DNA of 64,000 nt, from positions 1 through 64,000 of the IMG/VR virus record IMGVR_UViG_3300042904_000073, one strand, 5' to 3'. The stretch's first letter is position 1, and the number at the start of each line of letters is the position of its first letter. The notes beneath the pieces are model-generated. The model worked only from the letters and a program-made list of their open reading frames with translations. It was not told where the DNA came from and searched no databases. This document shows, piece after piece, positions 56,470-63,930 of this stretch. Both the position numbers and the translations under genes were made by a program. This DNA is from a virus.

Positions 56470-57303
56470 ATGTCAAATCAGAATGCAATCGTCCCTGTAA
56501 GCCAGTTCGCTATCGCGCAGATGGGTGCGGCGGAAGTCGCCGAAATCATGGAAGCGAACCTCGGCGGAACCCAGATCAGCGTCGGCGACTTCGACCGGGT
56601 GAAGGTGCCGAGCGGCGGCGGAACCATCTGGGAGGTGCCCACCCTCGAAGGCCCCCGGCCGGAACGCTTCATCACTGGCGTGATCGTCTACTGGCGCGAC
56701 AACCGGGCCATGTGGAAGAAGACCGTCGAGGAAGGCGGCAGCGGCCAGGCCCCCGACTGCACCGGCCGTCTGATCCCTCTGGAAGTCGGCAGCGCGTCGA
56801 AGGTGTGGACCGGCAAGGGTGTCCGGTGGGAAGGCGACGACAGCGGCCCGCACGACTGCTCGGCGTGTCCGTACAACGACTTCGGCTCCGCTGACAAGGG
56901 CGAGGGTAAGAAGTGCAAGGAAACGCGGATGCTCGCCATCCTGACGCCGGAAGGCTTCATGCCGCTGCTCCTGAACATCCCGCCCACGTCGCTCAAGCTG
57001 ATCCGGCAGTTCTGCCTGCGCCTGGCGGGCCGGGGTATCCCGCTGCACGGGGTGCAGGTGAAGATCGGGCTGAACAAGGCCAAGAACAAGGGCGGCACGG
57101 ACTACTGCGAGGTGGTGCCCGAACTGGTCGAGACGCTGGACGCCGCGAACCGGGCGCTGATGAAGGCCTACGTGGACCAGATCAAGCCGGTCCTGGAGAC
57201 CGTCGAAGCCGAGGAGTCCGCAGCGGCGGCGGGCGGCACCGGCTCCAGCTTCGCAGAGGGCGAGGGCGGCGACCTGGAAGACCTGGACACGGACGCCGAG
57301 TAA
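56470..57303 (+). CDS. Putative single-stranded DNA-binding protein
   Basis: A 277-residue protein with a central beta-rich domain, a zinc-type site (CSACPYNDFGSADKGEGKKC), conserved-looking NIPPTSLKLIRQFCLRLA, and a strongly acidic C-terminus (GGDLEDLDTDAE) of the kind that recruits partner proteins in SSBs. High codon bias suggests abundant expression. Position next to primase and helicase genes agrees. The family is not certain; the role is inferred from architecture. Confidence 0.5.
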   Translation: MSNQNAIVPVSQFAIAQMGAAEVAEIMEANLGGTQISVGDFDRVKVPSGGGTIWEVPTLEGPRPERFITGVIVYWRDNRAMWKKTVEEGGSGQAPDCTGRLIPLEVGSASKVWTGKGVRWEGDDSGPHDCSACPYNDFGSADKGEGKKCKETRMLAILTPEGFMPLLLNIPPTSLKLIRQFCLRLAGRGIPLHGVQVKIGLNKAKNKGGTDYCEVVPELVETLDAANRALMKAYVDQIKPVLETVEAEESAAAAGGTGSSFAEGEGGDLEDLDTDAE

Positions 57304-57418
57304 GTTCAACCTGGCCCGGCCGTAAGCCGATAGTCAAAAGGATGGTGAAGGGCTTGTCTAAACGGCAAGCCCTTCACTGTCTCAAACAAGAATTAGCCAG
57401 GCAGGAGGTTATCCCACA
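57304..57418 (+). terminator. Hairpin and possible mini-ORF between SSB-like and primase genes
   Basis: GTGAAGGGCTTG (57345-57356) and CAAGCCCTTCAC (57366-57377) form a perfect 12-bp stem with a 9-base loop, followed by TGTCTC. It may reduce transcription into the primase gene. A 26-residue frame (57342-57422) overlaps it and ends on the primase ATG; its ribosome site is badly spaced, so I treat it as unlikely. Confidence 0.5.
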
Positions 57419-59224
57419 ATGAACGAAACCCGCGCCTTTCTCGAAGCTCTCTTTTCCAGGATGCCTGAAGGCGCTCGACTGCTGATTTGGACCTTGCCCG
57501 AGAAGCGGAGCTTCTGGTGCCAGTCCGTCGAAGAGGCGGTCACGCAGGTAGAGAGAGTTCGTCAGACCAGTAACGTTTACTTCGGCATCGGCCTACTCGG
57601 TAAGGACTTCGGGCCGACCAAGCGAGGCAACGCCGAAGACCGCATCGCTATCCCCGCGCTGTGGGCTGACTTCGATATTGCGAACGCAGCCGCCCACAAG
57701 AAGGGCAACCTGCCTCCGAACCGGCAGGCGATTCTGGACCTGCTCAAAGAGGCAGGCCTGCCGCCCACTATCTCCATCAACAGCGGCCACGGGCTCCAGT
57801 CGTACTGGCTGTTCAACGACCTGTGGCAGTTCACCAGCGAAGAGGACCGGGGCAAGGCCGAAGACCTGATCCGGCGCTGGAACTACACGCTGCGAGACCT
57901 GGCCCGAAAGAAGGGTTGGGACGTGGACTCCACGTTCGACCTTGCCCGTGTGTACCGGGTGCCGGGCACGATGAACCGGAAGGTGCCGACGAGCCCCGTG
58001 CCGGTCGAAATCGTCCATGCGGACGGCCCGCGCTACAACCCGGCTGACTTCGAGCCCTACCTGATCGCCGAGGACCCGAGCCTGCGTGCTTCCAAGGCGA
58101 AGGACTACAACGGTGTCCAGGTATCCGAAGACCTGACGCTGGACCCTACGGCCAGCGTAGACCTGGAGAAGTTCGAGCTACTGTGCGAGGCCGACCCGAA
58201 GTTCGCGCTCTCGTGGGACCGAAAGCGGAAGGACTTCTCGGATACGTCGGGCTCCAGCTATGACATGAGCCTGGCGACCATTGCGGCGAACGCCGGATGG
58301 ACTGACCAGGAAATCGTCAACCTACTGATCCACCATCGCCGGAAGCACAAAGACGACCTGAAGCTGCGGATCAACTACTACCGGCTCACCCTGTTCAACG
58401 CTCGTAAAGGCATTGCTGCACAGCAAGCTATCGAGCGTCTGAACGAAATGCTTCATGAGACCCCGGAAGCCGTCGAATACGACGACCTGGGGCCGGTCAT
58501 GGATGAAGACGACGACGACCAGCCGGAAGACCTTTCGGAGCCGGGCGAGCCCGGTAGTCCCGGCAAGCCGGTCGAGAAGAAGGCCGAGCCGAAGAAGCAG
58601 ACCAGTGAGCAAGAGAGCAAGCGGCAAACCATCCTGCGCCACGTCTCGGACCTGCTTGGGTTCGAGATTGTAAACATCATCAAGTACGTGTCGAGCGAGC
58701 CGACCTTCCGCCTGGAGACTGCCAGGGGCGGCATCATGCTCGGAAACGTCAACGGGCTGATTAAGCAGGAAGCACTCCGCAGCCAGGTTGCTGCGCTTAC
58801 CGGCTTCTACCTGCCGAAGTTCAAGAACAACCTGTGGGACACTATCGCCCAGAGCTTGCTCAACGCGGTAGAGGAGCAGAGCGCAGGCGAAGAGGCCACG
58901 GACGAAGGGGCTATCCGCACCTGGCTTCGCATCTACCTGTCCGACAACCAGCCGAGCGATGCGGGGCTCACCGAGGAGAACGTCGCCAACCAGTTCCCCT
59001 ACGTGGACGCCGCATCCGGCCGCGTCTACATCTTCGGGATCGGCTTCCAGGACTGGCTCAAGAAGAAGTACGGCGAGAACCTGGGACCGAAGCGCCTGGG
59101 GGCTCTCCTACGGCTCTATGGGGCCTCGCCCGAAGTGGTAGGCCTCGTCTTCAACGGCAAGAAGACGACCCGTTCCGTGTGGCGGATGCCCTACGACACC
59201 GGAGAGGGCGAGTTCGGCGGATAG
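57419..59224 (+). CDS. PrimPol-like archaeo-eukaryotic-type primase
   Basis: The 601-residue protein has an AEP/PrimPol catalytic part at residues about 50-200: ALWADFDIAN (Asp84 and Asp86, metal binding), NSGHGLQSYW (His124), and ARVYRVPGTMNRK near 176-188. A low-complexity acidic/Pro linker (about 360-400) leads to a C-terminal domain (RVYIFGIGFQDWLKKKYG) that may bind DNA or a helicase. No helicase motifs are present. It probably primes DNA for DnaE. The ATG follows GGAGGTTATCCCACA, the shared leader. Confidence 0.78.
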   Translation: MNETRAFLEALFSRMPEGARLLIWTLPEKRSFWCQSVEEAVTQVERVRQTSNVYFGIGLLGKDFGPTKRGNAEDRIAIPALWADFDIANAAAHKKGNLPPNRQAILDLLKEAGLPPTISINSGHGLQSYWLFNDLWQFTSEEDRGKAEDLIRRWNYTLRDLARKKGWDVDSTFDLARVYRVPGTMNRKVPTSPVPVEIVHADGPRYNPADFEPYLIAEDPSLRASKAKDYNGVQVSEDLTLDPTASVDLEKFELLCEADPKFALSWDRKRKDFSDTSGSSYDMSLATIAANAGWTDQEIVNLLIHHRRKHKDDLKLRINYYRLTLFNARKGIAAQQAIERLNEMLHETPEAVEYDDLGPVMDEDDDDQPEDLSEPGEPGSPGKPVEKKAEPKKQTSEQESKRQTILRHVSDLLGFEIVNIIKYVSSEPTFRLETARGGIMLGNVNGLIKQEALRSQVAALTGFYLPKFKNNLWDTIAQSLLNAVEEQSAGEEATDEGAIRTWLRIYLSDNQPSDAGLTEENVANQFPYVDAASGRVYIFGIGFQDWLKKKYGENLGPKRLGALLRLYGASPEVVGLVFNGKKTTRSVWRMPYDTGEGEFGG

Positions 59225-59240
59225 AAAGCCGTTGACAATG

Positions 59241-59281
59241 AAGGGGAAGCTCTTGCAGCTTCCCCTTTGCCGTGCTATACT
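59241..59281 (+). promoter_or_regulatory. Terminator hairpin overlapping a promoter
   Basis: An 11-bp stem AAGGGGAAGCT / AGCTTCCCCTT (59241-59251 / 59257-59267) follows the primase stop. A promoter is embedded: TTGCAG (59253-59258), 17-bp spacer, TATACT (59276-59281). It ends the primase message and starts that of the helicase. Confidence 0.6.
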
Positions 59282-59301
59282 GCGTGTGGGAGGTATTGAC
59301 A

Positions 59302-61095
59302 ATGAGTGTAGTGGACATACAGCACCAAGAAGAGTTGATGAAGCGCGAGACCCGGATGCGCCGGGTGATCGGGCCTCCCGGCTGTGGCAAGACCACGCGC
59401 CTTGGACGCATCTGCCAGCACGCCGCACGCCACTACGGCAGCGAGAAGGTCATGGTCATGTCTTTGACCAGGGCAGCGGCGGCAGAAGTCACGCGCAAGG
59501 AGATTGACGGGGCACGTATCCCGGTTCCCAAGCAGAACATCGGGACCATGCACGCAATGGCCTACCGGGCGCTCGAACGGCCGGAAATCGCCGACACTCC
59601 CAAGAATATCGGACTCTGGAATGAGTGGATCGTCCAGCAGGGTCACCCTACCTACCGGCTCACCGTGGAAGGCGCGGACATGGACGACTCGGCCACAGAG
59701 TCAGCCGTGGTAATGCAGACCACGGGTGACGAGGCCTACAACGCCTACGGTATCGCCCGCGCCCGGCTCCAGCCAGTGAACAGCCTCTCGGCATCCATCC
59801 AAGGCTTCGTGAAGTGGTGGGAGTTGTTCAAGACGGAACACGACATGATGGACTTCAGCGAAATGCTGGAGCGAGCCTATCACGACGTGGACACCGCGCC
59901 GGGCGACCCTCGCGTGATCCTGCTGGACGAAGGCCAGGATACCCCCAAGCTCGGAATGCGGCTCGCTCGCAAGTGGGGAGAGGAAGCGGACTGGTTCTTC
60001 GTGGTAGGTGACCCGCTCCAGAATCTCTACCAGTGGGCGGGCACGGACCCCGAGAGCTTCACCTTCCCGGTCTTGCCACAGGATCAGCAGGAAGTACTGT
60101 CCCAGAGCTACCGGGTGCCCCGGCGCGTGCGGGACTTCGCCTTCAAGTGGATAGAACCCCACAAGCTGGAAGTCGAGGCGCAGCTTGGCAAGAAGATCGA
60201 GTATAACGCCCGGCTGGACCGGCAGACCGGCGAGCCCGTGGAAGGCGAAGTGCGGACCCTACCTGCGGCAAGTTGGAAGTACCCGGAGCCCGCCATCCGC
60301 GACTGCATGAAGTACCTCGAAGCGGGCAAGACGGTGTTCTTCATTACGGCTTGCTCTTACATGCTCCAGCCGCTCATTGCGTCCCTGCGTCAGAACGGAA
60401 TTCCCTTCTGGAATCCGTGGCGCGAGACGCGGGGTGACTGGAACCCGCTGCACGCTACACGGGGCACCAGCAGCGCCATGCGGCTCCTATCCTTCCTACG
60501 CCTGGACGAACGCGCCTGGGGTGACGACGTACGGCTCTGGAACCCGAAGGAGTTGCACGCCTGGACCGAGATTCTGGAAGCGAAGAACCTGCTGAAGCGG
60601 GGCGCAAAGGAGAAGATCAAGGCTGCGGCCGACAAGCCGATCCGCCATGACGAACTCGGCCATGCCCTTTCCGGCGAGCTTCAACTGGCCGACCTGGACC
60701 TCTGGTTCGAGGACCTGGACGCGCTTGTTGACGTGGCCGGGATGATCGCTGAAGGAAGGGCGCTCGACTGGTTCAAGTCCCGGCTGCTATCCGGCAAGCG
60801 GAAGGCGATGGAGTTCCCTATCGCTATCGCCAAGAAGCACGGGCCGCAGAAGCTCCGGGAGAAGCCGCAGGTGGTCGTCGGCACGATCCACAGCCTGAAG
60901 GGTGCCGAGGCCGAGGCTGTCTATGTGTTCCCCGACCTGTCGGGCGCTGGAATGCAGAACTGGAACCGGCGCGGACCCGAGAAGGAAGGCGTGCGCCGGG
61001 CCTTCTACGTAGCCTTCACCCGCGCCAGCGAGACCCTGATCCTGTGTCAGCGGGCAAGCCCGAGCGCCATTCAGTACCCGTCAACAAGGAGCTAG
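59302..61095 (+). CDS. UvrD/Rep-like superfamily 1 helicase
   Basis: The 597-residue protein has Walker A GPPGCGKTT (24-32), LTRAAAAEV (motif Ia), LLDEGQDTP near 209 (motif II), GDPLQNLYQWAG (motif III), QSYRVPRRVR (motif IV), GTIHSLKGAEAEAVYVF (motif V) and YVAFTRASETL (motif VI). It unwinds DNA with 3'-5' polarity in known relatives. ATG 59302 follows GGGAGG; the longer frame from 59272 lacks a ribosome site. It serves replication or recombination with VRR-NUC. Confidence 0.92.
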   Translation: MSVVDIQHQEELMKRETRMRRVIGPPGCGKTTRLGRICQHAARHYGSEKVMVMSLTRAAAAEVTRKEIDGARIPVPKQNIGTMHAMAYRALERPEIADTPKNIGLWNEWIVQQGHPTYRLTVEGADMDDSATESAVVMQTTGDEAYNAYGIARARLQPVNSLSASIQGFVKWWELFKTEHDMMDFSEMLERAYHDVDTAPGDPRVILLDEGQDTPKLGMRLARKWGEEADWFFVVGDPLQNLYQWAGTDPESFTFPVLPQDQQEVLSQSYRVPRRVRDFAFKWIEPHKLEVEAQLGKKIEYNARLDRQTGEPVEGEVRTLPAASWKYPEPAIRDCMKYLEAGKTVFFITACSYMLQPLIASLRQNGIPFWNPWRETRGDWNPLHATRGTSSAMRLLSFLRLDERAWGDDVRLWNPKELHAWTEILEAKNLLKRGAKEKIKAAADKPIRHDELGHALSGELQLADLDLWFEDLDALVDVAGMIAEGRALDWFKSRLLSGKRKAMEFPIAIAKKHGPQKLREKPQVVVGTIHSLKGAEAEAVYVFPDLSGAGMQNWNRRGPEKEGVRRAFYVAFTRASETLILCQRASPSAIQYPSTRS

Positions 61096-61096
61096 G

Positions 61097-61405
61097 ATGA
61101 AGCCAGAGACACGGCTTGTCAACAAGATCAAGGAGCGGTTCGAGCGGACGCCGGGCATCTGGTTCATGAAGGTCCACGGGTCTCCGTTCCAGATGGCCGG
61201 GGTGCCCGACCTAATAGGCTGCTACAGGGGCCGATTCTTCGGCCTGGAAGCCAAGGTGGGCTCCAACGTCCCAACCCTGCTCCAGCAGCGCACTATGGCC
61301 GCGCTAGAGGCCGCAGGAGCGATTGTAGCAGAGGTGCGCTCCGTCGAAGATGCAGAGCGGGTGCTGGAATTGCCGCCGCCCATCGTCAAGAAGAAAAGGA
61401 CTTGA
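61097..61405 (+). CDS. VRR-NUC domain nuclease
   Basis: The 102-residue protein matches small phage VRR-NUC nucleases: GVPDLIGCYRGRFFGLEAKVG gives the PD-(D/E)xK-type catalytic residues Asp38, Glu51 and Lys53. Members cleave branched or flap DNA, including Holliday junctions. It starts 1 base after the helicase stop and probably works with it. Confidence 0.88.
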   Translation: MKPETRLVNKIKERFERTPGIWFMKVHGSPFQMAGVPDLIGCYRGRFFGLEAKVGSNVPTLLQQRTMAALEAAGAIVAEVRSVEDAERVLELPPPIVKKKRT

Positions 61406-61430
61406 CAACAGAAGTCAAGCCTGTTAACCT
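61402..61430 (+). promoter_or_regulatory. Sigma-70-type promoter with perfect dyad
   Basis: TTGACA (61402-61407), 17-bp spacer ACAGAAGTCAAGCCTGT, TAACCT (61425-61430). TTGAC-AACAGAA-GTCAA is a perfect inverted repeat like that at 52511-52527. The -35 overlaps the VRR-NUC stop. Confidence 0.72.
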
Positions 61431-61462
61431 ACAACTAGACGGGATTTACAAGGAGGTTGAAG

Positions 61463-61792
61463 ATGCAATACACCTGGATCAGCACCACGGTAAGAACTAC
61501 CAAAGACGGCATTGCAGTTGACATGAACACCAGCGAGCAGCCCAACCTGATCGCGCCGGAATGGATCATCAACCTGTGCGGCGGTGCCATCACCTACACG
61601 CGAACCAGCGAAGACGGCTACGAAGAAGTTCCGCTCGACCAGGTGCCCGACGTGATCCGCTGCAAGCTCTACGACGCGCTCGCCAACGCCAGGAGCCTGA
61701 TCCGTAGCACGTTCGACCAGTGTGTCAGCCACTTCACCGCGCCGGGCACCGTCTTCATCGAAGCCAGCAAGATCAAAAACGAGCGACCGTAA
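61463..61792 (+). CDS. Hypothetical protein
   Basis: A 109-residue soluble protein (QYTWISTTVRTTKDG; VPDVIRCKLYDALANARSL). ATG 61463 follows AAGGAGGTTGAAG. First gene of its transcript. Not recognised. Confidence 0.65.
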   Translation: MQYTWISTTVRTTKDGIAVDMNTSEQPNLIAPEWIINLCGGAITYTRTSEDGYEEVPLDQVPDVIRCKLYDALANARSLIRSTFDQCVSHFTAPGTVFIEASKIKNERP

Positions 61793-61807
61793 CCAAGGAG
61801 GTTCAGA

Positions 61808-62104
61808 ATGCCCAAGCCAAAGCAGAAGAGTCGGGGTCAGCGATGGTCGGAAGCCGTCGCGGCGGTCCAGGCGAACGTCGAGGCGGCGAAGGAAGCCCTC
61901 GAAGAACTGAAGTCCGTGCGCGGCGAATACGAGGAATGGAAGGATAACCTGCCGGAGAACCTGCAATCCAGTGCGCTCGGCGAGAAGCTGGAAGCCGTGT
62001 GCGACCTGGACCTGGACGGGGTAGAGAGCAGCCTGGACGACGCGCTCTCAACGCTCGAAGAAGCGGAGAGCATGGACCTGCCTCTCGGCTTCGGGAGGGA
62101 CTAG
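61808..62104 (+). CDS. Small acidic coiled-coil protein
   Basis: A 98-residue protein with a basic start (PKPKQKSRGQRWSEAV) and helical acidic remainder (AKEALEELKSVRGEYEEW; LDDALSTLEEAESMDL). Start follows AAGGAGG. Could be a DNA mimic or adaptor; nothing decisive seen. Confidence 0.65.
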   Translation: MPKPKQKSRGQRWSEAVAAVQANVEAAKEALEELKSVRGEYEEWKDNLPENLQSSALGEKLEAVCDLDLDGVESSLDDALSTLEEAESMDLPLGFGRD

Positions 62105-62107
62105 CCT

Positions 62108-62443
62108 ATGGTCCTCTACACGGCTTCCATCGACCCTGGCGGCACCAGGGTACGGGTCAACGTGATCCCGGTATGGCGCGAGACCGAGACCAACTGGTTC
62201 GTGCCTCGTTCAGACCGGACGTTCGGCCGCTCCAAAGTGACGAAGAAGAGGGCTCGGCGCTACGGGTGGGGCCTGACCCCGGCCGAGGCCATAGACTACC
62301 TGATCGGCGTCTCCGGGTTCACGTTGGAGCGGCTGGCGCAGTTACAGGCACTCGAAGAGAGGCGCATGGAAACCCTGAATGCTGCCAAGAACAAGGCAGT
62401 CGAGGAGCCAGGCTGGTTCGAGCAGCGATTCTGGTATCCGTAG
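62108..62443 (+). CDS. Hypothetical protein
   Basis: A 111-residue basic protein (RSKVTKKRARRYGWGLT, LQALEERRMETLNAAKNK) starting 3 bases after the preceding stop. C-terminus is aromatic (EQRFWYP). It is the last gene before the iteron region. Not recognised. Confidence 0.6.
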   Translation: MVLYTASIDPGGTRVRVNVIPVWRETETNWFVPRSDRTFGRSKVTKKRARRYGWGLTPAEAIDYLIGVSGFTLERLAQLQALEERRMETLNAAKNKAVEEPGWFEQRFWYP

Positions 62444-62448
62444 CGAGG

Positions 62449-62478
62449 AGCCCCGCCGCGAGGTGGGGCTTCGTCGCG
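62449..62478 (+). terminator. Hairpin terminator with GCGA loop
   Basis: AGCCCCGCC (62449-62457) pairs with GGTGGGGCT (62462-62470) around a GNRA-type GCGA loop. The 3' side is TCGTCGCG with no U-tract, so it may be only partial. Confidence 0.55.
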
Positions 62479-62716
62479 TTTAACCATCCACGGTCGGAAT
62501 AACGATCTGGAATAACGATCTGGAATAACCATCGGTATAGCGGATTTAACGATCCTGGAAGATGGTTAAACGCTTTAGCACTCTTGACAACCTAAAAAGC
62601 AGACCGTGAAAGCCCTTTCCGTCCCTATAAGGGAGATTTAACGGTTTAACCATTTAGCGGGCTCGAAATTTCCGCCGTGCGAGAAACGACTCGGAAATGG
62701 CTAAATGGTTAAATCT
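62478..62716. repeat. Iteron-like repeat array (possible origin, partition or operator region)
   Basis: Three perfect-phase tandem 13-mers lie at 62496-62508, 62509-62521 and 62522-62534 (GGAATAACGATCT, GGAATAACGATCT, GGAATAACCATCG). Related units GTTTAACCATC (near 62479), GATTTAACGATC (near 62543), an inverted GATGGTTAAACG (near 62561), ATTTAACGGTTTAACCAT (62636-62653) and an inverted AAATGGTTAAATC (near 62703) surround them. The general core is TTTAACSAT. The region is non-coding and AT-richer than neighbours. Confidence 0.7.
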
Positions 62717-62864
62717 GTGCGTAACTGTTGGGAAGATGGCTATACGACTGCCGGTCAGAATGTGGCGTTGTCGTTTCCAGACGAGACGACTATCCCCTTT
62801 TCGGACTCAGAAGGCGTGTGGAGTCTCGCACGCATGATAGTGACTAAACCGTCATGCCTGCGGA

Positions 62865-63146
62865 CTACCAGTCGCGCTCGTGCTGGCACCGTCTGACGTG
62901 GACCCAGAGTGCTGCCGCGCACCAGGCCAGTACGACCAGCCCTTGCACCCATGGGTTGTGGACTACCAGGCGTGACAGGTGCAGTACCAGCCCGCCGACA
63001 GCGAACACGAGACAGTACCGGGCAGCTACTCGGTGACCGCGACGAACGAACGCTTCTACCTCGGCTTGCTTCAGCACTGCGCCGAGCGCCGGGCTGGTCT
63101 CGACTTCTTCCAGTTCATCCAGGTAACGCTGCATTCGCTCACTCAT
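62865..63146 (-). CDS. Small membrane protein antisense to the rightward operon
   Basis: The 93-residue product starts at ATG 63146 (AAGG 7 bases upstream). It has a charged helical N-terminus (ERMQRYLDELEEVETSP) and two predicted membrane helices (about 45-60 and 68-85) with a short Cys/His/Arg-rich end. It is the only leftward gene in this section and lies next to the iteron array. Possibly a membrane-tethered regulator or exclusion protein. Confidence 0.55.
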   Translation of the reverse strand: MSERMQRYLDELEEVETSPALGAVLKQAEVEAFVRRGHRVAARYCLVFAVGGLVLHLSRLVVHNPWVQGLVVLAWCAAALWVHVRRCQHERDW

Positions 63147-63180
63147 GCTGAACCTTACCCAATCTGTTGAAAACAAGGTG

Positions 63181-63209
63181 TTGACAGCCGTTGTATAGGG
63201 TGGTATAAG
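63181..63209 (+). promoter_or_regulatory. Sigma-70-type promoter
   Basis: TTGACA (63181-63186), 17-bp spacer GCCGTTGTATAGGGTGG, TATAAG (63204-63209). The first part is the same as the promoter at 35631-35659. Confidence 0.78.
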
Positions 63210-63245
63210 TATGCAGGCCGCAGTCAGCGGCCAGGAGGTAGCCAG

Positions 63246-63488
63246 ATGAAGTTGTCCAAGACCCAGGAGAAGCTGTTGGCCCGAGCCAAGGAAAGTCCGC
63301 GACGGCTCGTTACTCCTTCTGGCAATCGAGAGCTTAATGCAGCGGTCGGACTTGTCAATGCTGGCACCCTGAAAGTACACAGTGAACATCGCGGGATGTA
63401 CTACCGCAATCGCGGCACTGGCCGCTGTCGCTACAGTCAGCAGGTCTATTACGTCGAAACTACATACAAATTAGTTGACAACGCCTGA
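63246..63488 (+). CDS. Small hypothetical basic protein
   Basis: An 80-residue protein (KLSKTQEKLLARAKESPRR; YYRNRGTGRCRYSQQVYY) after GGAGG. It resembles short winged-helix-like phage proteins in its TQEKLL...NAAVGLVNAG-like order, but this is only suggestive. Driven by the promoter at 63181. Confidence 0.6.
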   Translation: MKLSKTQEKLLARAKESPRRLVTPSGNRELNAAVGLVNAGTLKVHSEHRGMYYRNRGTGRCRYSQQVYYVETTYKLVDNA

Positions 63489-63503
63489 AAAGGTCGTTAA
63501 ACT
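63475..63503 (+). promoter_or_regulatory. Sigma-70-type promoter
   Basis: TTGACA (63475-63480), 17-bp spacer ACGCCTGAAAAGGTCGT, TAAACT (63498-63503). The -35 overlaps the end of the preceding gene. Confidence 0.72.
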
Positions 63504-63538
63504 GAATTCAGATCGACACACGACCACGGAGGTGACCT

Positions 63539-63928
63539 ATGAGCTACCATCAGATCGGCAACCGTCATTTCAGCTACGATACCTGCATCCGTGAACTGCT
63601 GCCGGATGGCCGCAGCATCGGCAACGTGACCAAGTACAGCGCCACGACCAGCAAGCACCAGCGCCAGGCCTGCGTTCAGTCCTGCGACGTGAAGATCGAC
63701 AACGTGCCGACCGGCACCTCTGACCTGACGGAACTCTACCTTCAGCGCAACCCGGCCGAGGCTCCGAAGAACTACGCGGAAGAGGCGCTGGACGACGTGA
63801 AGAAGCTCCTGATCTTGCTGGACACCGCGCTCTCCTGTATGCCCGCTGGCAGCGACCGCAAGCGGCTGGACGAGCAGTATGTCGCCATCGACCGGAAGTA
63901 CCGGCCGGAAGCATACAAGGGGCGCTAA
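63539..63928 (+). CDS. Hypothetical protein
   Basis: A 129-residue protein with a beta N-terminal half (SYHQIGNRHFSYDTCIREL) and a helical C-terminal half (YAEEALDDVKKLLILLDTAL). Start follows GGAGGTGACCT. Not recognised. Confidence 0.6.
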   Translation: MSYHQIGNRHFSYDTCIRELLPDGRSIGNVTKYSATTSKHQRQACVQSCDVKIDNVPTGTSDLTELYLQRNPAEAPKNYAEEALDDVKKLLILLDTALSCMPAGSDRKRLDEQYVAIDRKYRPEAYKGR

Positions 63929-63930
63929 CC

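Larger units (their letters stand above)
62444..62864. other. Gene-poor region
   Basis: About 420 bases without a convincing gene. It contains the terminator and iterons listed separately, an AT-rich tract around 62585-62660 with a TTGACA lacking a matching -10, and after 62717 nothing further recognised. A 63-codon frame (62705-62896) lacks a ribosome site and is discounted. Confidence 0.6.

Noticed and set aside
57342-57422. 26-codon ORF ending on the primase ATG
   Set aside because: The putative SD is too close to the start and the sequence is explained by a perfect hairpin; kept only as a note.
59232-59237. TTGACA directly after the primase gene as a -35
   Set aside because: No -10 at 16-18 bp; the region forms a terminator stem instead.
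62584-62612. TTGACA in the iteron region as a promoter
   Set aside because: At 17 bp spacing the -10 would be TGAAAG, a poor match.
62705-62896. 63-codon frame in the iteron gap
   Set aside because: No Shine-Dalgarno, begins inside a repeat unit, and the product looks random.
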